This document shows positions 1-8,388 of a DNA stretch of 64,000 nucleotides, in pieces (position 1 is the first letter of the stretch; every line of letters begins with the position of its first letter). The translations under genes and the position numbers were made by a program. The stretch spans positions 186,001 through 250,000 of the forward strand of contig NZ_JBBIXN010000001.1 in assembly GCF_037646455.1 (NCBI RefSeq). The letters run 5' to 3'. The DNA comes from Draconibacterium mangrovi_A. Lineage in GTDB: Bacteria; Bacteroidota; Bacteroidia; Bacteroidales; Prolixibacteraceae. The notes under the pieces are model-generated. The model had not been told where the DNA came from. It saw only the letters and a list, made by a program, of their open reading frames with translations, and ran no database searches.

Positions 1-261
1 CAAAACCGTCGACGACAATGCATAAGTAGAAACATAAAGAAATACAATTTCCACATCGTGCGATTTCAGCAGATCGGCAGCTTCACGCGCTTTCTTCGGA
101 TTATCAACCATTCCGGCATCAATGACTTCCACTCCAAAGCCGCTTATTCTGTCTTTAATTTGCTCCTGATAAGCCTTAAGTTTCTCCAGCAAACCTTCAA
201 ATTGCGGCCAATAAGTGTCAAGGCCGATTCCAAAGAGTCCTACTTTAATTTTGTTTTCCAT
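1..261 (-). CDS. L-arabinose/L-fucose isomerase-like protein, N-terminal part (cut by window edge)
   Basis: The minus strand reads an open frame from the ATG at 261 to the left edge. It begins MENKIKVGLFGIGLDTYWPQ and continues with LLEKLKAYQEQI, a Rossmann-like start typical of the L-fucose/L-arabinose isomerase superfamily, and has EIVFLYVSTYAL further on. Only the first 87 residues are visible, so no catalytic residues can be checked. The family interconverts an aldose and a ketose in the cytoplasm. With two GH51 arabinofuranosidases, a GH127 and double GH43 genes beside it, an L-arabinose isomerase role is the likeliest reading. Fucose isomerase is the alternative. Confidence 0.72.
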   Translation of the reverse strand, partial: MENKIKVGLFGIGLDTYWPQFEGLLEKLKAYQEQIKDRISGFGVEVIDAGMVDNPKKAREAADLLKSHDVEIVFLYVSTYALSSTVL

Positions 262-400
262 TCAGATATGACTGATTAAATATTATTGCACGTTCCTACC
301 GGTAAACCCATGAACCCAATTCATGTTTTATAAAAATCCCAGCCCTCAAAATACAGATATTCTAATTAAATAGAACAGGATCTATCGATGCTGACAGCTG

Positions 401-1324
401 TTAGTTGTCTATGAATCTGTAAACTCTCGCATAATCAATTTCAAATTGAATCGGAAAATCGGTTTCCGAAGGATCTCCGCCGTTCGATCCGATAGCCATA
501 TTCAGCAACAGGTAAAATTTTTGTTCGCTTGTAAATGGATTTCTCTGATCGGGATTGACCGTTTTTGAGAGATCGACCTCATTCAAGAGCTCATCATCGA
601 GATAAAGCCGAATATTCGATTCATCCCAGGTCATCGACCAGGTATGAAATTTCTCATCCCAATCAGGATCCTGTTCTGTAAATTTGGAAAAGGGATGCTT
701 TGAATCGTCCCAGGAGGCCTTGTATCGCTGGGAAGATGCCCAGGCAACATTCGCCAAAATATGCGGGACATCATTAATCCTGTAAAACTCCATCATATCA
801 ATTTCACCGTTACCGGGCCATCGACCTTCTGTTCCCAACAACCAGATCGCCGGCCAGGCACCTTTGTCTGTACTAATCCTTGCTCTTACCTCGTAGTAGC
901 CAAATACAGGCCATTCCTGTAATTCACGGGTAATTACACACGAAGAAGTATACGCAGCACGTTCACGATTGGTACGCCAATCATTGCTTGAGCGATCATA
1001 ATCAGGATTTTTTACTTCTTCGCGCCGGCCTTCAATAATTAACAAACCGTCTTTACAAAAGGCGTTTTGCGGCTGGTACCATTGCAATTCGCGGTTGCGC
1101 ACAAAACCATATTCATAATTCCAGTTCTTCGGATCGGGTTTACCATCAATATCAAATTCATCGTGCCAAACCAATTGAACTTTCTTATTATTTACGTTTT
1201 TCTGAAAGTAAGACTTTTCAGTCTGATCCTGTGCAGATAAAGACTGTACACCCAAAAATATCATAATTATCATCAACAACAAGCAGGAGTACGCAACACC
1301 AGTAAACATCTTTTGATTAGTCAT
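401..1324 (-). CDS. GH16 endo-beta-glycosidase, possible endo-beta-1,3-galactanase or laminarinase
   Basis: A 307-residue secreted glycoside hydrolase family 16 protein. Residues 1-31 form a hydrophobic signal peptide ending in LSAQ, and the beta-jelly-roll domain runs from about residue 49 to the end. The retaining-enzyme signature is GEIDMME at 173-179, with E174 as predicted nucleophile, D176 as helper and E179 as acid/base. The extra residue in this motif (ExDxxE) is the beta-bulge form seen in laminarinases and in GH16_3 endo-beta-1,3-galactanases. Next to galactanase- and arabinofuranosidase-type genes, an endo-galactanase cutting the backbone of type II arabinogalactan is attractive, but laminarin cannot be excluded. 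It follows the GH43 gene at 1373-2443 by 48 bases and is probably cotranscribed with it. Confidence 0.88.
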   Translation of the reverse strand: MTNQKMFTGVAYSCLLLMIIMIFLGVQSLSAQDQTEKSYFQKNVNNKKVQLVWHDEFDIDGKPDPKNWNYEYGFVRNRELQWYQPQNAFCKDGLLIIEGRREEVKNPDYDRSSNDWRTNRERAAYTSSCVITRELQEWPVFGYYEVRARISTDKGAWPAIWLLGTEGRWPGNGEIDMMEFYRINDVPHILANVAWASSQRYKASWDDSKHPFSKFTEQDPDWDEKFHTWSMTWDESNIRLYLDDELLNEVDLSKTVNPDQRNPFTSEQKFYLLLNMAIGSNGGDPSETDFPIQFEIDYARVYRFIDN

Positions 1325-1372
1325 TTAACTTCTAATTTAGGTAACTCAAATTCGTTTTACATTTCTGTTCCC

Positions 1373-2443
1373 TTACTGATCAAATTTCAATTCCATTCCC
1401 CAGTGATCGGCCAGTGTTTTCGCTTCTTTACCGGTTAATTGAATCACTGATCCATGTTTTGGAGAAGTGAAATTTGTAGTTTTCATTACGCCTTCGTTAA
1501 AATGTCCCAGGTTTTCAAAGTGAACAAAATCAGAGGTTTCAAGGAATCCAAAATTGTGTGGCCTGATGCTAAAAATGTCATACATAAGTACCCATTTCCC
1601 CTCGCCAATTCGTTTCCAAACATTAGGAGCCTCACACGATCGCGGTTCCTGATCAATCCATGTCGAATCGTATTCGTATCCTTTGTTAATGAATTCGGAA
1701 AAAGCCATTTTAATTCCCACCGGATTTTCCTGCGATGCATACATCATACAATAGCGCCCATCAGGTAATGGCGTGATATCAGCATCAAGTATCTGGATGG
1801 TCGAATCAGGATGATCAAAAAGTCGTTCCGGAAAGGTGATCAGTTTTGTAAAATCATCGTCGGTATAAGCATAGTAAAGATGCGTTAATCCATGTCCAAT
1901 CCGCATGGTGAAATAGATCATCATTTTTTCTTCAATCGGGTCATAGATCGTTTCAGGAGCCCAGGCACAACCGATTTCCTTTAGTTCATCAAAAGCTTCA
2001 TCGAAGAGAAAATTACTGTGGGTCCAATTAACCAGGTCCATTGATTTCATCAATACAAAACCTCGGTTATTTCCCCAGTCGTATTTTTCGCCCGACCGCT
2101 CCCAGGTAGTTTCGCGATATCCCAATTGCTTTGCAAAAAGATGAAGATCCGTCATGGCAATATAAAATGCACCATCCGGTCCTCTTGAAATGTGCGGATC
2201 GCGGATTCCTTTCTGACTTGCAATCGTATCCCCTCCAACCACCGGTTTTCCATCATTTACACTGGTAAATGTGTAACCATCTGTGCTCAGAGCGAAATGA
2301 AGGCTGTGCGTATTGTCTTTGAAATAAACCATCAAATAGGCTTCCATTTTTTCTTCGCCCTGGCCGTTCTGTTTTTGATTTGTACAAGCCGGAGCTATTA
2401 GGAAGAAGATAAACAGCAACTTAAAAAATGTATTTGTATTCAT
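1373..2443 (-). CDS. GH43-like five-bladed propeller lipoprotein (arabinosidase type)
   Basis: A 356-residue protein with a lipoprotein-type signal (Cys20 in IAPAC), so it probably sits on the outer membrane. It looks like a single GH43 beta-propeller. RDPH at 81-84 would supply the catalytic base (D82), the LDADI segment at 219-223 the pKa-tuning aspartate, and CEAPNVW the acid (E271). It is clearly related to the first half of the double GH43 protein at 12349-14532, sharing RDPHI, WAP-TIYD and the YAYTDDDFT/YAYANKDFT stretch. The likely activity is an exo-arabinofuranosidase or related exo-enzyme, but substrate is not readable. It is divergent from the seven-gene operon across a 248-base shared upstream region. 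Confidence 0.82.
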   Translation of the reverse strand: MNTNTFFKLLFIFFLIAPACTNQKQNGQGEEKMEAYLMVYFKDNTHSLHFALSTDGYTFTSVNDGKPVVGGDTIASQKGIRDPHISRGPDGAFYIAMTDLHLFAKQLGYRETTWERSGEKYDWGNNRGFVLMKSMDLVNWTHSNFLFDEAFDELKEIGCAWAPETIYDPIEEKMMIYFTMRIGHGLTHLYYAYTDDDFTKLITFPERLFDHPDSTIQILDADITPLPDGRYCMMYASQENPVGIKMAFSEFINKGYEYDSTWIDQEPRSCEAPNVWKRIGEGKWVLMYDIFSIRPHNFGFLETSDFVHFENLGHFNEGVMKTTNFTSPKHGSVIQLTGKEAKTLADHWGMELKFDQ

Positions 2444-2691
2444 ACCGATTGATTTAGTTAAGCGAAGTTTTTTGCATTTACATTGTTAAAAGAAACCCGA
2501 CAACCTTAATATTCAGTTTGATTTTCAGCAACAGCAAGGCGATCATAGTTTTTGTTCTTAACTTTGCATTTTGAATATTTCTTTCAAATTTATGGAAATC
2601 ATTCAAAGAAGGGCTTAATTTATTGCATTAATACAAATTGGTGCAGCCTGAAAAGTATTTTACATTGTTTAAAAATTATACAACTAAATCG
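2444..2691. promoter_or_regulatory. Divergent intergenic region between the two arms of the glycosidase locus
   Basis: This 248-base AT-rich stretch must hold the promoters of both the minus-strand GH43/GH16 pair and the plus-strand operon. One exact match to the Bacteroidota -7 element (TAACTTTG) lies at 2559-2566 on the plus strand, but I find no convincing -33 TTTG at the right distance. No operator palindrome stands out. Confidence 0.35.
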
Positions 2692-3861
2692 ATGAAACCA
2701 AATCTAAGAAGAATCAGAAATTTATTGTTCAGTTTTGCCTTGTTAGGCTCCTTTTTCCTACAAAACGGATGTGCTCAAACAAATAAATCAGCTCCTTTTC
2801 TGAAGCAATTTACTCCCGGCAAAATGTGGCCCGATGTCAATGGAGTACACATTAATGCTCACGGAGGTGGCATATTATTTTTCAATGATACTTATTACTG
2901 GTTTGGCGAACATAAAAGTGAACGCACCAGTTCGGCGCAGGTCGGTATCAACTGCTATTCCTCAAAAGATTTATACAACTGGAAATTTAAACAGGTAGCT
3001 TTGCCCGTTCAGGACAGCGCCGGCAGCGATATAGAAAAAGGCAGCGTGATGGAGCGCCCGAAAGTGATCTTCAATAAGAATACTCAAAAGTTTGTGATGT
3101 ATTTCCATCTTGAACTAAAAGGAAAAGGATACAGTGCAGCTCGTGTTGGAATTGCAGTTGCTGATAATGTAACGGGGCCATACACCTATTTACGGTCTTT
3201 ACGACCAAATGCCGGTGTCTGGCCGATGAACATGACCGACGAACAAAAAAATGCAAAAGCAACATTAAGCGACTTTCCTGAGTGGTGGACCAAAGAATGG
3301 CGAAAAGCGGTTGATGACGGTTTGTTTACACGGCGCGATTTTGAAGGCGGACAAATGTCGCGCGATATGACCTTGTATGTGGATGATGACGGAACAGCTT
3401 ATCACATTTATGCCTCGGAAGAAAACCTGACATTAAACATTGCCGAGTTGAGTGATGATTATTTGAGCTACACCGGGAAATACATCCGGGTCGCTCCCGG
3501 CGGGCATAACGAAGCTCCTGCTATATTTAAGAAAGACGGCACCTATTTTATGATCACTTCGGGATGTACCGGCTGGGATCCGAATGCAGCACGCTTGCAC
3601 ACGGCACCATCCATCTGGGGACCATGGACCCAACATCCAAATCCCTGTACAGGACCGGACGCAGATCTCACTTTTCATTCACAAAGCACTTACATTTTGC
3701 CAGTTGAAGGGAAAAAAGATGCTTTCATTTTTATGGCCGACCGATGGAATCCAAGGAGACCAATTGATGCCACCTATGTTTGGTTACCCATTCAATTTAA
3801 GAACAACCTGCCTGTGCTGGAATGGAAGGACAAGTGGGACCTAAGTATTTTTGATGAATAA
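2692..3861 (+). CDS. GH43 exo-beta-1,3-galactanase-type lipoprotein (GH43_24/34-like)
   Basis: I take the ATG at 2692, giving 389 residues with a good lipoprotein signal (Cys27 in LQNGC); the reading frame is open further upstream. The sequence has INAHGGG at 54-60 followed by YYWFGE, MERPKVI with E121, SRDMTLYVDDDGTAYHIY, HNEAPAIFK with E274, and FHSQSTYILPV with Q331. These match the pattern of exo-beta-1,3-galactanases and their relatives. In the characterised fungal enzyme Pc1,3Gal43A the corresponding Glu is the acid and a Gln replaces the usual Asp base. An insert of about 40 residues at 172-218 resembles GH43_34 members. It probably releases galactose or substituted galactose from arabinogalactan at the cell surface. 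It is first in a tightly packed operon. Confidence 0.82.
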   Translation: MKPNLRRIRNLLFSFALLGSFFLQNGCAQTNKSAPFLKQFTPGKMWPDVNGVHINAHGGGILFFNDTYYWFGEHKSERTSSAQVGINCYSSKDLYNWKFKQVALPVQDSAGSDIEKGSVMERPKVIFNKNTQKFVMYFHLELKGKGYSAARVGIAVADNVTGPYTYLRSLRPNAGVWPMNMTDEQKNAKATLSDFPEWWTKEWRKAVDDGLFTRRDFEGGQMSRDMTLYVDDDGTAYHIYASEENLTLNIAELSDDYLSYTGKYIRVAPGGHNEAPAIFKKDGTYFMITSGCTGWDPNAARLHTAPSIWGPWTQHPNPCTGPDADLTFHSQSTYILPVEGKKDAFIFMADRWNPRRPIDATYVWLPIQFKNNLPVLEWKDKWDLSIFDE

Positions 3862-3880
3862 TTGATTAAGAAAAATACAA

Positions 3881-5692
3881 ATGAAGAAGATAGTTTTATT
3901 TGCTTTAATACTCTTTCCTTTTTTAAATTCTGCGCAGGAAGTTTTTATCCAGAATACAAATGGAAGACAGCATACAAGCCTGAACGGTAAATGGAAGTAT
4001 GTACTTGACCCATACGAACAAGGACAGATTGGTTTTATGCCTGTTTATCGAAATGTCAAACAAAAAGACAAAACAGATCGTGTAGAATACAATTTTGATG
4101 ATGCACAAACCCTGTGGGTTCCGGGTGCCTGGGATGCTCAAAAACCTGAGCTTTCGTATTACGAAGGCAGCATCTGGTATCGTAAAACCTTTGATAAAAC
4201 TGATATTTCGAGCCACAAACGCTATTTTGTGTATGTGGGTGCTGCAAATTACATCAGCACTGTAACTTTTAACGGGAAAGTACTGGGAAAACACGAAGGT
4301 GGTTTTACCCCTTTTGCTTTCGAAATAACCAATTTAATAAAAGCCACAGACAATTTCCTGATTATCGGAGTAAACAACTCTCGTATAAAAGACGGTATCC
4401 CGGCACAGGTTACCGATTGGTTTAACCATGGCGGCATTACCCGCGATGTAAAATTGATTGAAGTACCCCATACTTTTATTAGCAATTATTTTTTGTCGTT
4501 AGATAAAAATTCATTGCATTCAAAAAACCGGCAGATCAACGGAAAATTGGAGCTAGAGGGAGAATCTTTTCCTGAAAAAGCACTCATCGAAATTCCTGAG
4601 TTAAAATTGAGCGAAGAAGTTACTATTGGATCTGACGGCACCAGCAATTTTACCATCGACGTAAAAAACCTGGAACTCTGGTCTCCCAAAAATCCAAAAT
4701 TATACAAGGTTATAATTAAAGCCGGGGACGATATCGTAACAGATCAAATCGGATTCAGAACGATTGAAACGGAGGGTAAAAAAATCTTGTTGAACGGCAA
4801 ACAAATTTTCCTGAGAGGAATTTCGTTGCACGATGAAAATCCGCTTCGTGCCGACCGGGCAAATTCTGCTGACGATGCCAAACTGGTATTGGGTTGGGCA
4901 AAAGAACTGGGTTGTAATTTTATTCGTTTGGCACATTATCCGCATCAGGAAAACATCCTTCGCGAAGCTGATAAAATGGGGATACTGCTTTGGGAAGAAT
5001 TGCCTTTGTACTGGGGCATCGACTGGAACAGTCCGGAAGTGCTTCAAAAAGCAAAAAAACAGTATTCCGAAGTCATTAACCGCGATTACAACCGTGCAAG
5101 TTCAATTATCTGGTCGATTGCCAACGAAACAGCACCTACCGATGCACGTAACGCCTTCTTGGGCGCCGTTGCCGATCATGTTCGCTCAATCGACAGTACA
5201 CGGCTTTTGTCGGCCGCTTGTAAAAAAGACCAGCCCGGCGACGGAAATACGGCAAAATATTACACCATTAACGACCCGCTTATGAAATATCTCGATGTGG
5301 TTAGCTTTAACGAATATCTCGGATGGTATGGCGGATTGCCCGACGAATGCCGTGAAAAAGTCATTACTTCCGATGAAAATAAGCCGATCATCGTGAGCGA
5401 ATTTGGAGGCGGCGCTTTACAGGGATTTTATGCCGATAGTTTGACACGTTGGAGCGAAGATTTCCAGGAATATCTTTACAAAGAAAGCATTGCCATGTTT
5501 GATAAAATTGACGGACTGGCAGGAATGACCCCCTGGATCCTGGCTGATTTTATGTCGCCACTCCGCCAATTACCCGATGTTCAGGATGGCTGGAATAGAA
5601 AAGGACTCATTTCGGAAAAAGGAAGAAAAAAGAAAGCTTTTTTTGTACTGCAGGAGTATTACAGGAAAAAATCGGAAGAATTCGGAAATTAA
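3881..5692 (+). CDS. GH2 beta-glucuronidase-type glycosidase
   Basis: A 603-residue GH2 protein with signal peptide MKKIVLFALILFPFLNSAQ. The order is sugar-binding jelly roll (about 25-195), Ig-like domain (about 197-293) and TIM barrel (about 297-600). The acid/base is E416 in SIANE and the nucleophile E507 in VSEFGGG. The C-terminal part follows the E. coli GUS pattern (RWSEDFQEY, WILADF) and carries NRK at 572-574, matching the N-x-K motif that contacts the carboxylate of glucuronic acid. I therefore favour exo-beta-glucuronidase over beta-galactosidase. Glucuronic acid caps are common on arabinogalactan proteins, which fits the locus. It starts 19 bases after the previous gene. The signal suggests periplasmic location. 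Confidence 0.85.
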   Translation: MKKIVLFALILFPFLNSAQEVFIQNTNGRQHTSLNGKWKYVLDPYEQGQIGFMPVYRNVKQKDKTDRVEYNFDDAQTLWVPGAWDAQKPELSYYEGSIWYRKTFDKTDISSHKRYFVYVGAANYISTVTFNGKVLGKHEGGFTPFAFEITNLIKATDNFLIIGVNNSRIKDGIPAQVTDWFNHGGITRDVKLIEVPHTFISNYFLSLDKNSLHSKNRQINGKLELEGESFPEKALIEIPELKLSEEVTIGSDGTSNFTIDVKNLELWSPKNPKLYKVIIKAGDDIVTDQIGFRTIETEGKKILLNGKQIFLRGISLHDENPLRADRANSADDAKLVLGWAKELGCNFIRLAHYPHQENILREADKMGILLWEELPLYWGIDWNSPEVLQKAKKQYSEVINRDYNRASSIIWSIANETAPTDARNAFLGAVADHVRSIDSTRLLSAACKKDQPGDGNTAKYYTINDPLMKYLDVVSFNEYLGWYGGLPDECREKVITSDENKPIIVSEFGGGALQGFYADSLTRWSEDFQEYLYKESIAMFDKIDGLAGMTPWILADFMSPLRQLPDVQDGWNRKGLISEKGRKKKAFFVLQEYYRKKSEEFGN

Positions 5693-5727
5693 AACTCTGG
5701 CGTTAATAGCAATAAAATCAAAATTAA

Positions 5728-8322
5728 ATGAAGAATATCATCGTAGTTTGCACTCTAATTATCGCTTTTCTGGCGAAAAATGTAGCGGCCAACGAGCCCG
5801 ATTCGGCTTTTTTAATGTCTTACGCTACCGTAAAAAACAACGGTCATAATGGATTGCATTATGCGTGGAGTGTCGATCAGAAGAACTGGCACGGAATAGG
5901 TCCCGAGTTTCGCTTTTTGTTTTGCGATTTCGGAGCCTGGGGAAGCCAGAAACGTATGCTTACTCCGTTTTTGTTTCAGGACATTGAAGGCACCTGGCAT
6001 GCCATCTGGAGCTTGAACGAACAGGTGGGACAATTTGCTCATGCAGAAACAAACGATTTGTACATCTGGCAACCACAGTCGTATCCGGAAGTTATGGACG
6101 AAGGAAATGTAATGCTGCCGGAAGTGTCGTACCGGGCTGAAGAGAAAGACTACCTGATCACCTGGTTGAGTGAAGTCAACGAAACTCAAAAGGTATACAA
6201 AACCACTACCACTGATTTTAAGAACTATACGCCGACCGTTGAGGGATTGGAAAGTGAGCGATTAAATGCACGAAAGGAAGTGGTGATCGATGGCGAAAAA
6301 CAATTGGGAACCATTTTCAAAGTACCGTGGTCGCTTATTGATGGGCTGATACAGTTCAACGAACAATCGAAATACCGTGAAATGCAACGTGCTGAACGTC
6401 TTACCGACGATGCGGACCGTTATGCCGATTTAAAGACCCTAAGTGCCGAGATTTCGGCTGATCCAAACCAAAGTAAGGCCATTAGTGATATGCTGATCGG
6501 TATTTTCTTCGAAGACATTAATTATGCGGCTGATGGAGGTCTGTATGCCGAACTCATCCAAAACCGGGGCTTCGAATACACACCGGCCGACCGGAAGTTC
6601 CGCGACAGAAGCTGGAACAGTAAAAAAGCCTGGAGTTTTACGGGAAACGAAGAAGATTTCTTTATTGATACTGTAGGTCCCATTCATACCAACCAAAAGC
6701 ATTATGCAGTGTTGAATATTTCCGAAACCGGTGAGGCAATTCAGAACGAAGGCTTTGACGGGATTGCACTGAAAGCCAATGAAAAATATGACTTTTCTGT
6801 TTTTGCAAAAGGTTTGGAAGGATCAAATGGGACACTGCTTATTCGCCTGTTCGATGAAAGTGGAAATGTAATTGCAGAAGGCACCACAAAAAAGTTAAAC
6901 AACGACTGGAAAAAACTGGAATTGACTTTAACGGCAAGCGAAAGTACCGATAAAGCATCATTACAGATTATTCCACAATTTGCGGGAAAATTAGCGCTCG
7001 ATATGGTTTCGCTTTTCCCGCAGCAGACTTTTAAAAACCGTAAAAACGGATTGCGCCCGGATTTGGCACAGGCCATTGCCGATCTGCATCCGCGTTTTGT
7101 GCGCTTCCCCGGAGGCTGTGTTACGCATGGCGACGGCCTCGATAATATTTACCGCTGGAAAAATACAATTGGCCCGCTGGAAAGTCGCAAACCCGACCGC
7201 AATATTTGGAATTACCACCAGTCGATGGGATTGGGCTACTTTGAATATTTCCAGTTCTGCGAAGATATTGGTGCGGAACCATTGCCGGTTATCGCTGCCG
7301 GAGTGCCTTGCCAGAATTCATCAACCGGCGGGCACGGACAGCAAGGTGGGGTCGCTTTGTGCGATATGGACCAATACGTGCAGGACATCCTCGATCTGAT
7401 TGAATGGGCCAATGGCGATATAAACTCAAAATGGGGGAAATTGAGGGCCGAAGCTGGTCACCCGGAACCTTTCAACCTGAAATACGTGGGAATTGGAAAT
7501 GAAGACCTTATAACCGATATTTTTGAAGAACGTTTTAAATTGATTTACGACGCGATCCGGGAGAAATATCCTGAGATTGTAGTCATCGGGACGGTTGGGC
7601 CATTTTCGGAAGGATCGGATTACAGGGCCGGATGGGAATTTGCCACCGAACTTCAGCTTCCGATGGTCGACGAACATTACTACCAGCCTCCCGGCTGGTA
7701 CATCAACAACCAGGATTATTACGACCGGTACGACCGCTCAAAATCGAAGGTTTATCTGGGCGAGTATGCAACACACATCCCCCGACGACGACTGAACATG
7801 GAGACTGCCTTGTGCGATGCGCTTCACCTGATTAATGTTGAACGCAACGCCGATGTGGTGAACATGACATCGTATGCCCCGTTACTGGCTAAATTTGGCC
7901 ATACGCAATGGAATCCTGATCTGATCTATTTTAACAATACCAACGTATTCTTAACCACCGATTATTACGTTCAAAAACTCTTTGGGCAGAATTCGGGCGA
8001 CGAATACATTGCTTCTTCGATCAAACTTTCAGACGGGAACGAACAAGTGACAAAGCGGGTGGGTTCCTCTCTGGTTCGAGACAGTAAAACCGGCGATTTT
8101 ATTCTTAAACTTGTCAATCTTTTACCTGTTCAAATTGATGCTAAAATCAATTTTACAGAATTGCCTGTTGCAACTGAAGAAGCAGCGTTAATAATCTTGC
8201 AGGGAGAAGTTACTGACGAAAAAGCGACACCAAAAACAAGCTCAATTTCTGTGTCGTCCGAATTTGAGTACAAATTACCTGCTTATTCTCTGTCGCTTAT
8301 CCGATTAAATTCAGATCATTAA
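5728..8322 (+). CDS. GH51 alpha-L-arabinofuranosidase with N-terminal degenerate GH43-like module
   Basis: An 864-residue protein with a signal peptide (1-21). Residues 23-230 resemble the front of the GH43-like proteins of this locus (AFLMSYA, LHYAWSVD, HAIWSL), but the RDPH base motif is replaced by MLTPF near 77-81, so this part looks inactive. From about 250 it is GH51: IGIFFEDINYAADGGLYAELI, a jelly-roll segment (285-430), then the barrel with FPGG at 460-463. The acid/base is E592 (GIGNED) and the nucleophile E679 (LGEYA). It should release terminal alpha-L-arabinofuranose, probably in the periplasm. Ordinary GH51 proteins such as the one at 10393 lack the first 230 residues. It follows the GH2 gene by 35 bases. 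Confidence 0.9.
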   Translation: MKNIIVVCTLIIAFLAKNVAANEPDSAFLMSYATVKNNGHNGLHYAWSVDQKNWHGIGPEFRFLFCDFGAWGSQKRMLTPFLFQDIEGTWHAIWSLNEQVGQFAHAETNDLYIWQPQSYPEVMDEGNVMLPEVSYRAEEKDYLITWLSEVNETQKVYKTTTTDFKNYTPTVEGLESERLNARKEVVIDGEKQLGTIFKVPWSLIDGLIQFNEQSKYREMQRAERLTDDADRYADLKTLSAEISADPNQSKAISDMLIGIFFEDINYAADGGLYAELIQNRGFEYTPADRKFRDRSWNSKKAWSFTGNEEDFFIDTVGPIHTNQKHYAVLNISETGEAIQNEGFDGIALKANEKYDFSVFAKGLEGSNGTLLIRLFDESGNVIAEGTTKKLNNDWKKLELTLTASESTDKASLQIIPQFAGKLALDMVSLFPQQTFKNRKNGLRPDLAQAIADLHPRFVRFPGGCVTHGDGLDNIYRWKNTIGPLESRKPDRNIWNYHQSMGLGYFEYFQFCEDIGAEPLPVIAAGVPCQNSSTGGHGQQGGVALCDMDQYVQDILDLIEWANGDINSKWGKLRAEAGHPEPFNLKYVGIGNEDLITDIFEERFKLIYDAIREKYPEIVVIGTVGPFSEGSDYRAGWEFATELQLPMVDEHYYQPPGWYINNQDYYDRYDRSKSKVYLGEYATHIPRRRLNMETALCDALHLINVERNADVVNMTSYAPLLAKFGHTQWNPDLIYFNNTNVFLTTDYYVQKLFGQNSGDEYIASSIKLSDGNEQVTKRVGSSLVRDSKTGDFILKLVNLLPVQIDAKINFTELPVATEEAALIILQGEVTDEKATPKTSSISVSSEFEYKLPAYSLSLIRLNSDH

Positions 8323-8388
8323 AACGGTAAGAATTTTACAATTTTGCAAGCTCAAGATTGTAGTACCAATTTTTTAATTAAACGAATA

